Assembly (NCBI RefSeq): GCF_026342355.1
Contig: NZ_JAPEMV010000003.1
Coordinates: 861,003 to 925,002 of the forward strand
Direction of reading: 5' to 3'
DNA from: Streptomyces sp. NBC_00249
GTDB taxonomy: Bacteria; Actinomycetota; Actinomycetes; Streptomycetales; Streptomycetaceae
DNA length: 64,000 bases
Positions 1 to 7,312 of this stretch are shown piece after piece. The translations under genes were made by a program, and so were the position numbers. A model generated the notes under the pieces. That model was not told where the DNA came from and did not search any database. It saw only the letters and a program-made list of their open reading frames with translations. Position 1 is the stretch's first letter, and every line of letters starts with the position of its first letter.

Positions 1-2
1 AG

Positions 3-308
3 ACCATCGCCCGCTACGGCCGCGTCGACCTTCTCTGTATTGACGAGCTCGGCTATATGGAACTGGACCGGCGCGGTGCCGAACTCCTCTTTCAGGTTTT
101 GACCGAGCGCGAGGAAAATAGCTCTGTGGCGATCGCCTCCAACGAATCGTTTGGAGGCTGGACGAAAACCTTCACCGATCCCCGACTCTGCGCGGCCATC
201 GTGGACCGCCTCACCTTCGGCGGCAACATCATCGAGACCGGCACTGACTCCTACCGCCTGGCCGTCACACGAGCCCGCGCCGAAGCGGCCGCAGCCGTCA
301 CGAGCTGA
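3..308 (+). CDS. istB: IstB-like ATPase of an IS21-type element, C-terminal part
   Basis: The frame is open from the first bases of the window and stops at 306-308, leaving about 101 C-terminal residues. It reads through a Walker B-like stretch (LLCIDELGYMELD), then LFQVLTERE and SNESFGGW, and ends with GTDSYRLAVTRARAE. This pattern is typical of IstB, the AAA+ helper ATPase that works with the IstA transposase of IS21 elements. The N-terminus with Walker A lies outside the window, so completeness is unknown. A related C-terminal scrap lies at 18684-18809. An IS5-type element begins 26 bp after the stop. Confidence 0.85.
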   Translation, partial: TIARYGRVDLLCIDELGYMELDRRGAELLFQVLTEREENSSVAIASNESFGGWTKTFTDPRLCAAIVDRLTFGGNIIETGTDSYRLAVTRARAEAAAAVTS

Positions 309-606
309 CATCTGTCCAGTTCACGGGGGGCTAAGTGCGTTGTGGCAAACCGGATTTCGTTCGAGGCATGCGGGCACGGGTGATCATCTGGACGGAGGTA
401 CGGGTGCGACCGTGGGCATGAAAGAACGGGCCCCATGGTAGTGACGCGGTTACGACACCCAGCACGCCCAAGGAAGCCCGTTGCCCGATCAGTTGAGCAG
501 TATCTCTGTGTCTTCGTCCACCGCGGTCACTCCTGGGTGTGACTGCTACGTGCACCGGTTCGGTTCGATCGTTCCGGGGCGGCGGGCGGCCTGCTATCCG
601 AGTGAC

Positions 607-1437
607 ATGACGGATGCGGAGTGGGCCGAGGTCCGTTCCGCGATGCCGGTGCCGGCCTGGCTCCTCAAGCAGGGCGGGCGTCCCGAGGGGTATTGCCACC
701 GCGAAATACTCGATGCGGTGCGCTACCTGGTCGACAATGGTGTGAAGTGGATGGCTCTGCCGGTCGATTTCCCGTACTGGCGGGCGGTTTACGACTTCTT
801 CCGCCGCTGGCGGGCCTACGACTACGTGCGTGAACTGCATGAACGGCTGCGTCGCACGGCCAGGGAACACGAAGGGCGGAACGCCGAGCCATCCGCGGGG
901 ATCATCGACAGTCAGTCGGTGGACGCCTCCGAGACCGTCGGTGCGGAAAGTCGCGGATACGACGGCGGGAAATCACGTGACGGGCGCAAGCGTCACATCC
1001 TGACCGACACCGAGGGCCTGCTCCTGGAGGTCACTGTGACCACAGCCGATGTGCACGACTCCAAGGCCGCTCCCGCGCTGCTGGAGACATTCATGGACCA
1101 GCCGCGCCGGCTGCTGAAACTGGTGTGGGTCGACAGCGCCTACCAGGGCCCTGCCCTGGCCAAGGCGTTCGCCCGGCACGGAGTGCGGATCGAGGTCGTG
1201 CGCCGATCCGACGGACACCGCGGATTTGTCGTGCTGGCCCGCAGGTGGGTGGTGGAGCGAACGCTGAGCTGGCTCTCCCGCTCACGCCGCCTCAACCGCG
1301 ACCACGAACGCCGCCTCGACCACCACGCCCAGATGGTGTGGTGGGCCGCTGTGATCAGGCTGTCCCGGCGCCTGGCCGCGGACGCCCCGCGCTGGCCGGA
1401 GAAGCGTCCCGGCCGACTGCCCCGGGCGCGGGCATGA
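607..1437 (+). CDS. IS5-family DDE transposase
   Basis: This protein of about 276 residues cuts and joins the ends of element A. The DDE residues are seen in IIDSQSV (Asp), VWVDSAYQG (Asp) and RRWVVERTLSWL (Glu), and the N-terminal DUF4096-like block starts MTDAEWAEVR. I chose the ATG at 607 because homology-like sequence begins just before it (CYPSDMTDAEW). The frame is open back to a TTG at 481, so a longer form of 318 residues is possible. The last 83 bp overlap the 3' end of the passenger gene on the other strand. No frameshift or missing catalytic residue was seen. Confidence 0.9.
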   Translation: MTDAEWAEVRSAMPVPAWLLKQGGRPEGYCHREILDAVRYLVDNGVKWMALPVDFPYWRAVYDFFRRWRAYDYVRELHERLRRTAREHEGRNAEPSAGIIDSQSVDASETVGAESRGYDGGKSRDGRKRHILTDTEGLLLEVTVTTADVHDSKAAPALLETFMDQPRRLLKLVWVDSAYQGPALAKAFARHGVRIEVVRRSDGHRGFVVLARRWVVERTLSWLSRSRRLNRDHERRLDHHAQMVWWAAVIRLSRRLAADAPRWPEKRPGRLPRARA

Positions 1438-1921
1438 ACCGTCCGTCCTTCGCCCGCACCAGCCAGCCCCGCTTCTCCAGCACGTAGGCACGGTGCCGGA
1501 TCTTCTCCACCTCGTTCTTGATCTCCGCTTCCCGGCCCACCGCCCGCGTCAGCTCCACTCCGTTCACCGGCCCCGAGGCAGCCACCACCGCGGCGAACAC
1601 CTCCCGATACAGGCCGCTGAGCACCTCTTCACCCATGCCCGATCGCCGCACCGGCGGCCTCTCGCCATGCCCCGCGCCGGGGCCGCTCGATCCCACGGCG
1701 GCAGCCGTCTCACCACCAGACGGCACGGAAACCGGCGTAATCACGGGGCTCTCCTCGGCCAGCACCGACACGAGTTCCTCACGCCCCACCCGGGCCCGCT
1801 CGACTCGCTCCCGCGCGGCATCCACCTCCGCCTGAGCCTGCTCCAGGACCTCCGTCCAGGACTCCAGATCCTGCCTCGCCCGCGCCTCACGCTGTTCCAT
1901 CAACCCCAACACCGACGGCAT
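1355..1921 (-). CDS. IS5-borne passenger protein: coiled coil plus winged-helix-like C-terminus
   Basis: This is a 188-residue protein starting MPSVLGLMEQREARA after a strong ribosome site (GAGGAGGG, 5-6 nt spacing). Residues about 5-60 are a charged Glu/Ala/Arg-rich helix likely to form a coiled coil. A Ser/Gly/Pro linker follows, then a helical region ending in VEKIRHRAYVLEKRGWLVRAKDGRFMPAP, written here only as a positional pattern: helix, RGWL turn, beta wing. Related genes in the same tail-to-tail position lie at 29765-30310 and 51489-52036. It lies wholly inside element A. DNA binding and a role in transposition or its control are inferences; I do not know a published function. Confidence 0.75.
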   Translation of the reverse strand: MPSVLGLMEQREARARQDLESWTEVLEQAQAEVDAARERVERARVGREELVSVLAEESPVITPVSVPSGGETAAAVGSSGPGAGHGERPPVRRSGMGEEVLSGLYREVFAAVVAASGPVNGVELTRAVGREAEIKNEVEKIRHRAYVLEKRGWLVRAKDGRFMPAPGAVGRDASPASAGRPRPGAGTA

Positions 1922-2121
1922 CGCACCCTCCTCGATCCATAACAAGCCGTCCGCTGCCTGCCCCTACCCCGCCCCGGTCATGCCCCGCACACGAAGAAGT
2001 CCCTGCTCATCGAACAGGGACTCCCTTTGCCACAACGCACTAAGAACTCGCGTAGATAGGCGGTGGGCTGTTAGGTGCTGATGGATCACGGGCGCTGTGA
2101 CGGGCTGTGACGAGAGGGCTG

Positions 2122-2553
2122 TCAGGGCAGTGGCAGCAAGGTGAGGGCTTGGATCCGCGACGCTGCGAAATCACTGCCGCAGCGGGGGCAGCCGTTGATC
2201 AGTTGGTGTGCTCCGATATGCCGTCCGAAGATCGGGAGTCCGGTGTCGGGGTAGACGGCTCGGAAGCGTGCCGTGCAGGCGTGGCAGGTCAGGAAGTGGA
2301 TTTCCGCGAGGACGACCTCTTCCAGGACATGCGGGTCCGGTGCGGCGTTCTCGGTGAGGCTGGGTGCGGGTCGGTTCGCGGGCCAGACCGCCACGTAGGG
2401 AGCCTCTGGTCGCAGGTGCGGCCGGAGGAGCGCCGGGCGGAAACGGCACTCGACATGTTCGAGGGCTACAGCGATGGGTTGCAGGGTTGTGGGGACGGGC
2501 TCATGGGGGGCGAACACCTCAAGTTCGCCCCAGGGCAGTGCGAATCGCCGCAT
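2122..2553 (-). CDS. IS5-borne zinc-ribbon passenger protein
   Basis: This 143-residue protein is encoded 54 bp downstream of the transposase stop and on the same strand, inside element B. It starts MRRFALPWGELEVF. The second half carries two cysteine pairs, CHAC at about residue 90 and CPRC at about residue 125, an arrangement expected of a zinc ribbon. The N-terminal half has no motif I recognise. It probably shares a transcript with the transposase. It is unrelated in sequence to the coiled-coil passenger of the other IS5 elements. The function is unknown; nucleic-acid binding or a transposition accessory role is only a guess. Confidence 0.6.
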   Translation of the reverse strand: MRRFALPWGELEVFAPHEPVPTTLQPIAVALEHVECRFRPALLRPHLRPEAPYVAVWPANRPAPSLTENAAPDPHVLEEVVLAEIHFLTCHACTARFRAVYPDTGLPIFGRHIGAHQLINGCPRCGSDFAASRIQALTLLPLP

Positions 2554-2607
2554 GTGTTGTCCTGTCGTCCGGTGATGTCATTGTCGCTGACGCCGTGGGC
2601 GGGGAGG

Positions 2608-3450
2608 TCACGGACGCCGGCGGGGGCGCTCGTCCCAGCGGTGGGTCGTCCAGGCCCGGCGGATGAGGCTGCGGACAGTGATGATCGTGTCTGCCAGATC
2701 GAAGAAGGCGTCGATCGCGATGGTGCGGCGCTCGAAGCAGCGGGCAAGGCGGTGGAAGGCGTTTTGCCAGGCATGGGTGCGCTCCACGTGCCAGCGCCGG
2801 CTCGCCTGGATCGGCGCCTTCTCGCCCTTGTGGGCAATCTGGCCGCGGAAGCCTCGTTCGGCAAGGAGTGCACGGGTCTTGGTCGAGTCGTAGCCGGCGT
2901 CCAGATGCACGGTGATCTCATCGGGCAACGGGCCGAGATCGCCCAGACGGTCCAGAGTGGAGGCCAGCAGCGGGGAGTCGTGGCGGTTCGCACCGGCCAG
3001 AAACCGGCCCAGCGGAATTCCGTAGCCGTCGACCATCCCGGAGCGCTTCATGCCCTGCTTTCCGCGGTCGACCGGCGAGCGCCCGGCCGCCTCGCCGCCG
3101 CCCGGCGCTTTGGTGATGGCGCCGTCCACCGCGATCTCCTCCAGCACGAGACCGACGATCCGGTCGTAGCCCTCGAGCGCGATCTGCTTGAACCGGCTGA
3201 ACACCCCGAGCCGGATCCACTCGTCGCGACGGCTTCGGATCGTGCTGGCCGAGCACGTGGCGTCGGCTATCGCCTCATAGGAACACCCGAAGCGCAGCAG
3301 CTGCAGAAGCTTGTCGAACACGATCCGGTCGCCGATACGCGGACGATGACACCGCAGCGGATGGTCCGGGTGGTACACCGGCCGCTCGGGCAGCAGCACC
3401 GAAAATTGGTCCCACAGCGGTTCGGTCAGCCATGATGGCAGGACAGGCAC
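2608..3450 (-). CDS. IS5-family DDE transposase of element B
   Basis: This is a 280-residue transposase starting at GTG (PVLPSWLTEPLWDQF). The catalytic triad is visible as EEIAVDGAI (Asp), VHLDAGYDS (Asp) and RRWHVERTHAWQNAF (Glu). A helix-turn-helix-like segment (YEAIADATCSASTIRSR) lies near residue 60. The gene spans most of element B and starts about 100 bp inside its right end. It belongs to a different IS5 subgroup from the transposases at 607, 30267 and 52043. The frame is intact. Confidence 0.9.
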   Translation of the reverse strand: MPVLPSWLTEPLWDQFSVLLPERPVYHPDHPLRCHRPRIGDRIVFDKLLQLLRFGCSYEAIADATCSASTIRSRRDEWIRLGVFSRFKQIALEGYDRIVGLVLEEIAVDGAITKAPGGGEAAGRSPVDRGKQGMKRSGMVDGYGIPLGRFLAGANRHDSPLLASTLDRLGDLGPLPDEITVHLDAGYDSTKTRALLAERGFRGQIAHKGEKAPIQASRRWHVERTHAWQNAFHRLARCFERRTIAIDAFFDLADTIITVRSLIRRAWTTHRWDERPRRRP

Positions 3451-3548
3451 AGGTCTCTCCGGTGGTCACAGAGCGTCGCAACTCCATGATCGCCAAGACC
3501 TGTGCCTGTCGTGTCGCCAGGGTCCGACAACGCCTATCCGCGCGAGTT

Positions 3549-4028
3549 CTAAGTCCTGTTTGCTTCGTCATCTGCAGGCGCTTGTGGATGGTCCACGGTG
3601 GTGCCGTCTGGATTCAGCCCGAAGGCGGCCGAAAGAACGGCAGGGAGATTCGCTTCCGGAAGTGCGGCACGTATTTCAGCCAGTACCTGAGGGAAGTCTT
3701 CGTCGTCGATGAAGCCCATGTATTCCTGGCGCAGTCGGTAAATGGTCTCGACAAGCTCGGGCCGTAGTTGCATCCAGGCACGCGACGAACGGATCTGTTC
3801 GTCGACCTGGTCCATGAACCAGCGCATGACTTCGTAGGGGACTTCCAGGTGACGCCCGCGAGGGTCGAAACACACCGTCGGTTCTCGTGCAGGATCCTCG
3901 TCGGGGACGACTGCGGTCACAAGGTGGAGTTGCTCGGCGGCGAGCTCCAGTTCCAAGTACCAGGCGTCATCGGCTACGGAGTACATCGCGGTGATCGCGT
4001 AGTGGCCATTGGGGTGTGGGAGGGGCAT
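3549..4028 (-). CDS. hypothetical protein, C-terminus fused to IS junction
   Basis: The frame is 159 codons long and starts MPLPHPNGHYAITAMYS. It is acidic, with no signal peptide, membrane segment or motif I recognise. Aromatic and acidic patches (YLELELAAEQLHLV, WFMDQVDEQI, YRLRQEYMGFIDDEDFP) suggest a globular cytoplasmic protein. The stop codon TAG is made by two bases of the TAA target duplication plus the first base of element B, so the original protein was probably longer and has been clipped by the insertion. Codon use is normal for the window. The function is unknown. Confidence 0.6.
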   Translation of the reverse strand: MPLPHPNGHYAITAMYSVADDAWYLELELAAEQLHLVTAVVPDEDPAREPTVCFDPRGRHLEVPYEVMRWFMDQVDEQIRSSRAWMQLRPELVETIYRLRQEYMGFIDDEDFPQVLAEIRAALPEANLPAVLSAAFGLNPDGTTVDHPQAPADDEANRT

Positions 4029-4237
4029 GGCCGCATGCTTTCACGCTCGCCAAGGCGGGGCGTCGCGAGCCCTACCGCCACAGCTCGGACCGGCTTGATC
4101 CACCGGTCCGGGACGTCGACCAGCATCCAGAACGGCCGAAATATCACCCGCTCACGCATCCGAGGTGGAGTCACTTCTCTGGGCGGATGCGGGGAAAGGC
4201 TTGTCCGCCGTATTCACCGCTGCGAAAGGGGTCCACA

Positions 4238-4558
4238 GTGGCCAAGGAGATGCCCGAACCTGAGTCGACTACTACCGGGGGCGGGGGAGGGCGGGGTGGC
4301 CCGGCGCTGCCGCGTAGGTCGAAGAATCCGATCACGTACGCGAAGGGACCGGCCCCCGACTCGAACGCCGACGGCGGGAGCAGCACCGGGAAGGGTTCGA
4401 CCGATACCGGGGTGCAGACGCCGGAGAAGGCGGGTGGCCTGGAGCTGCCGCATACGTCGAACAACCCGGAGGGCGGCCGGGTGCTGCCGCGTATGCCGAA
4501 GAACCCGGCGGGTGGCCCGGAGCTGCCGCGTAAGAAGGCCGGCGGCAGCAGCAGCTAG
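4238..4558 (+). CDS. small Gly/Pro-rich protein with 13-residue repeats
   Basis: This is a 106-residue protein from a GTG start preceded by AAAGGGG. After a Gly-rich stretch it carries four versions of the motif GG-x-x-LP-(R/H)-x-x-(K/N)-NP, at about residues 20-31, 66-77, 79-90 and 92-100. The last three are in tandem with a 13-residue period: GGLELPHTSNNPE, GGRVLPRMPKNPA, GGPELPRKK. It ends Gly-Gly-Ser-Ser-Ser. Third-position GC supports this strand over the overlapping reverse frame. It has no cysteine and no signal peptide. It could be a disordered linker protein or a multi-core peptide precursor; no modifying enzyme is seen beside it. The function is unknown. Confidence 0.55.
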   Translation: MAKEMPEPESTTTGGGGGRGGPALPRRSKNPITYAKGPAPDSNADGGSSTGKGSTDTGVQTPEKAGGLELPHTSNNPEGGRVLPRMPKNPAGGPELPRKKAGGSSS

Positions 4559-4787
4559 TCCACGGGCAGCAGAGCGACAGTGAGTGCGGGCCGCCGGACC
4601 GGGTGGCGGCCCGCACTGCGTTCACTCCTCGCCGGGGTCGGGGCTCCAGTCGGCCGGCCCACCGCCGCAGGAACTTCAGAAGATCGCCGGGACCGAGGGC
4701 GCGGCCGAGGATCTCGCCGTCGACGCGGACGCGGCGCCCGCCCTGGGCGTCCGGTGGGTAGACGATGACGCGCAGGTCAGGGCTCAT
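4332..4787 (-). CDS. diverged YPPD-family small protein with unlikely 3' extension
   Basis: The N-terminal 45 residues (MSPDLRVIVYPPDAQGGRRV and onward) match the small YPPD protein encoded at 58383 and 20551, which is 71 residues long. Here the frame continues about 80 residues over the repeat-protein gene on the other strand, so the real C-terminus is doubtful. The start ATG overlaps the stop of the DUF6233 gene in an ATGA, implying translational coupling. The function is unknown. The 3' part may be a read-through artefact of a lost stop codon. Confidence 0.5.
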   Translation of the reverse strand: MSPDLRVIVYPPDAQGGRRVRVDGEILGRALGPGDLLKFLRRWAGRLEPRPRRGVNAVRAATRSGGPHSLSLCCPWTSCCCRRPSYAAAPGHPPGSSAYAAAPGRPPGCSTYAAAPGHPPSPASAPRYRSNPSRCCSRRRRSSRGPVPSRT

Positions 4788-5146
4788 CCCTCCACCTGCC
4801 GGTACCCGGTCATTCGAGCACTCCGAGGGCGGTGTCGGGGCGGCAGTGGATGCAGGCCGGGCACGCCCTCGGTCAAGTGTCGGCGTATCTGTTCCGGGCT
4901 GGCGGGGGCGCAGCGTTTGCCGGTGTTCCAGCAGTCCCCGGTGTGCAGCTGTGTGGGGAGTCGGCCGGCGCCGATGCCGCGCTCGACCAGCCACGCGGGC
5001 GGCTCCTGCGGTGGCGCCGGTTTCCGGGCGGTGGCGGTCTCGCGTTCCTCGACCGTGGCGAGGGCCGCCTCCGCGCGGTTGAGTTCGCCGCGGAGGTAGG
5101 TGATCGAGGTCTGGAGCCGGGGAGGGTCCGGCGGCAGCACGGACAC
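4784..5146 (-). CDS. DUF6233-family protein, probably frameshifted near its end
   Basis: The start is GTG followed by SVLPPDPPRLQTSITYLRGE. A helical charged stretch follows, then EPPAWLVERGIGAGRLP and HTGDCWNTGKR. This layout (Leu-Pro-Pro-Asp-x-Pro-Arg-Leu start and a GDCW motif) is characteristic of DUF6233 proteins common in streptomycete accessory DNA. The expected tail, ACIHCRPDTALGVLE then stop, is present in the next frame (stop at 4810-4812). One extra G within about 4856-4861 therefore diverts the reading frame. The role is unknown. The CxxC in the hidden tail suggests a metal site that the shifted protein lacks. Confidence 0.65.
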   Translation of the reverse strand: MSVLPPDPPRLQTSITYLRGELNRAEAALATVEERETATARKPAPPQEPPAWLVERGIGAGRLPTQLHTGDCWNTGKRCAPASPEQIRRHLTEGVPGLHPLPPRHRPRSARMTGYRQVEG

Positions 5147-5276
5147 GGTGGTCAGCCCTCGTTCTGTGCCTGCCGGGCGGCGCGACAGGCCGTGCACAAG
5201 GGGTTGGCAGGCGCGCCGCACTTCGCGCACACCGTGTGGCACGCCCCGCCCCCGCCCCGTGAAGGAGCACCAACCC

Positions 5277-5516
5277 ATGGCCCGCATCTCCATCAAGGTC
5301 GAACCGCTCCACGAAAACGGCACCGTCTGCCTCCACGCCGTCAGCCCCTCCGGCAAGCCCCGCGACCCGAACTCCGGCTGCACCGGTCGCCGCTCCTACC
5401 GGGTCCAGTGCAGCGCCTGCGGCACCGTCGGCACGCCGCACGGCCTGCGCGTCCTGGCCGAGCCCGAGCAGACCAAACACCGCGGGCAGCACCCGACGGC
5501 CCTCGCCAACCGCTGA
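5277..5516 (+). CDS. small cysteine-containing accessory protein
   Basis: This 79-residue protein starts MARISIKVEPLHENGTV after a good ribosome site (GAAGGAG, about 9 nt before ATG). It has cysteines in VCLHAV, SGCTG and VQCSACGTVG; the CSAC pair suggests a small metal-binding knuckle. Similar proteins are familiar from streptomycete plasmid-like regions but have no assigned function. It lies divergent from the DUF6233 gene and upstream of another small gene on the same strand. Confidence 0.6.
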   Translation: MARISIKVEPLHENGTVCLHAVSPSGKPRDPNSGCTGRRSYRVQCSACGTVGTPHGLRVLAEPEQTKHRGQHPTALANR

Positions 5517-5636
5517 CCACCGCACCCGCCCGCCCTCGAACGGCGGCACGCAGCACCACCCCTGTTCGGCCCGGGGCGACCGCCGGCTACGAGCCCGGCC
5601 GCCCCGGACCCCTCCCACCACGAAGATCGGAACGCG

Positions 5637-5836
5637 ATGCTCACACAGCTCTGGGTCGGCACCTACCACGGCACCCACGACGGACAACACGTCGCCGTCA
5701 CCACCACACGGAACGACGAGCAGGACCTCCCCTACGGCCTGCAGTGCACCTGCGGCCTCACCCAGCGCTTCACGGATCCGATCGGCATGGACCGCGCCGA
5801 ACCCGCCCCTTCCCCGAGACGGAGACCGCCCGATGA
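5637..5836 (+). pseudogene. small accessory protein with likely frameshift
   Basis: ATG 5637 begins MLTQLWVGTYHGTHDGQHV and continues to LQCTCGLTQRFTDPIGMDRA with good codon use, including a CTC cysteine pair. After about 5795 this frame acquires rare AGA codons and runs on into unrelated sequence. The adjacent frame gives a neat ending (FPETETAR then TGA at 5834-5836), and its stop overlaps the ATG of the next small gene. A one-base indel near 5800 is the simplest explanation. The function is unknown. Confidence 0.45.
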
Positions 5837-5949
5837 AGCGCCTCTCTCACCGCTGCGCCACGCCCGGCGCCCTCAGCCCCGAAGACCAGGCCGTCGTGGA
5901 CGAATACCGAGCGATGCTCGCCGCCGTAGACGTCGTCCTGTGGATGTAG
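5833..5949 (+). CDS. very small protein, 38 residues
   Basis: ATG 5833 reads MKRLSHRCATPGALSPEDQA and ends with MLAAVDVVLWM. It overlaps the inferred stop of the preceding small gene by four bases (ATGA), which suggests translational coupling. It resembles short conserved peptides that end streptomycete accessory operons, but I cannot name a family. Confidence 0.4.
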   Translation: MKRLSHRCATPGALSPEDQAVVDEYRAMLAAVDVVLWM

Positions 5950-5982
5950 CCATGGTCCGCGATCGTCGCTTAGCCTGCCCCG

Positions 5983-7302
5983 ATGGGTACACCGGGGGGA
6001 CAGCAGAACGTCGGCCGCCGCCAGGTCCTGAAGCTGGCGACCGGTGCGGTTGGCGGGCTCGCCCTCACCACCTCCGCGTGCGACGTCATCGGCGGCGCAC
6101 CGGAGGAGGCCAAGCCGCTGGCTCGCACGCCGCTGTGGACCTTGGCTCTGCTGGACAAGGACGGCAGCGGCAAGGGTTTCGACCACGTGGTGCATCAGGA
6201 CGGCGTGCTCTACGTCAGGTCGAAGAACGAGGGGCTGTACGCGATCGACGCGGCCACCGGGCGCGAGCGCTGGCGGGCGCCCTTGGCCGGCGCCCTCCCC
6301 GGCGCACCGGCCGTGACGTCGCGTGCCGTGTTCGTCGCCACGGACGGCGGCGCCGTGCACGCGCTGCGCACCGCAGACGGCGAGCAGATGTGGCGCCAGG
6401 CCCCGGCAAGCCGCCTGCGTGAGCCCAGCGCGGGGGCCGTGTGGACCAGCGGTTCCGTCGCCCTGGTCAGCTTTCTGCCGCACACCTACGACGATGATCC
6501 TGACCCGCCGCCCATTGCCCTGTATGCACTCGACACGAGGAACGGGGACCTGCTGTGGCACACCGAAGCCTCGATCCTGGAAGTGCGCGACGGCCTCGCG
6601 TACGTCAACCCGCCGGACAAGAGCCTGACCGCACTCGACCCCCGCACCGGCGCTGTCCGCTGGTCGGCACCGCCGGAGAAGTCGGGGGGCCGGTGCACCT
6701 TGGACGCCTACGCCGCGGGATTGCTCTTCGGGCGCGACGGCAACGTCGGCATCGGCTCGAAGCTGGTGGCGTACGACCCGCGCACCGGCGACGTCCGCTG
6801 GACCGCACCAGCGGCGCACGCCTCGGTGGCGGTGGCGCACGGCGACGCCGTCTATATCAGCGCGCCCGGCCGACGCCGGGGCGACCAACAGGAGCTACAG
6901 GCCTTCGACGCCACGTCAGGCAAGCGCCGCTGGACCGCGCCCGCCTTCTCGACCACGCTCAACGAAAGCCCCGACATCGCCGCTGACAGGGACTGCGCGT
7001 ATCTGAGCTGGAGCGAGGACAGCATCGACGAGGACCGCACGACGCTGCGAGCCTATGACGCGCACACCGGGCGTGAACGCTGGCGCAGTAGGCGCCCTGA
7101 CTCCTCCTATGCGGCGGACGTGGCCCCCGGGAATCTCCTGTTCATCTGCTACTTGCGGGACTGGTACTGCTATGACACCAGCACCGGCAAGGCCCTCTGG
7201 CGAGTCAGTGCGGGAGAGAGTACCTCGGGCCCCCCGCCACTCGCCGCCGACGGCCTTCTGTACTTCGCGAACGACGAAGGCGTACACGCCCTCCGCCTCT
7301 GA
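5983..7302 (+). CDS. PQQ-type beta-propeller lipoprotein
   Basis: This is a 439-residue exported protein. The N-terminus has a twin-arginine signal (GRRQVLKLATGAVGGLAL) ending in a lipobox-like TTSAC, so it is probably anchored outside the membrane. The body is made of repeated units of the form YALD-x-x-x-G-x-x-x-W (for example LYAIDAATGRERW, LYALDTRNGDLLW, VAYDPRTGDVRW, LRAYDAHTGRERW, CYDTSTGKALW), the hallmark of a PQQ-like beta-propeller with about seven blades. Such folds often act as scaffolds or as BamB-like or dehydrogenase-like domains; no catalytic residues are obvious. It stands alone, with no partner genes beside it. The frame is intact. Confidence 0.85.
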   Translation: MGTPGGQQNVGRRQVLKLATGAVGGLALTTSACDVIGGAPEEAKPLARTPLWTLALLDKDGSGKGFDHVVHQDGVLYVRSKNEGLYAIDAATGRERWRAPLAGALPGAPAVTSRAVFVATDGGAVHALRTADGEQMWRQAPASRLREPSAGAVWTSGSVALVSFLPHTYDDDPDPPPIALYALDTRNGDLLWHTEASILEVRDGLAYVNPPDKSLTALDPRTGAVRWSAPPEKSGGRCTLDAYAAGLLFGRDGNVGIGSKLVAYDPRTGDVRWTAPAAHASVAVAHGDAVYISAPGRRRGDQQELQAFDATSGKRRWTAPAFSTTLNESPDIAADRDCAYLSWSEDSIDEDRTTLRAYDAHTGRERWRSRRPDSSYAADVAPGNLLFICYLRDWYCYDTSTGKALWRVSAGESTSGPPPLAADGLLYFANDEGVHALRL

Positions 7303-7312
7303 CACCCCGCCG

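Larger units (their letters stand above)
335..2040. mobile_element. IS5-type element A, complete, with passenger gene
   Basis: The ends are a perfect 15-bp inverted repeat: GTGCGTTGTGGCAAA at 335-349 and its complement at 2026-2040. The element is flanked by TAA at 332-334 and again at 2041-2043, which fits the short TA-containing duplications of IS5-family elements. It is 1706 bp and carries a transposase (+) and a convergent passenger gene (-). Its right TAA is also the left TAA of the next element. Confidence 0.88.
2044..3549 (-). mobile_element. IS5-type element B, complete, with a second passenger type
   Basis: The ends match as inverted repeats: GAACTCGCG then GATAGGCG at 2044-2062, against the complement at 3531-3549, with 17 of 19 positions identical. 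TAA flanks both ends (2041-2043 and 3550-3552). The element is 1506 bp and holds a transposase followed on the same strand by a small zinc-ribbon protein gene. It abuts element A directly, sharing one TAA. Confidence 0.85.

Noticed and set aside
2107..3435. A 442-codon plus frame over element B
   Set aside because: It is the complement of the transposase and zinc-ribbon genes and has no motif of its own.
4832..5836. A 334-codon plus frame
   Set aside because: It runs antisense to the DUF6233 gene and across small genes in other frames; only its last residues (PETETAR) may be real.
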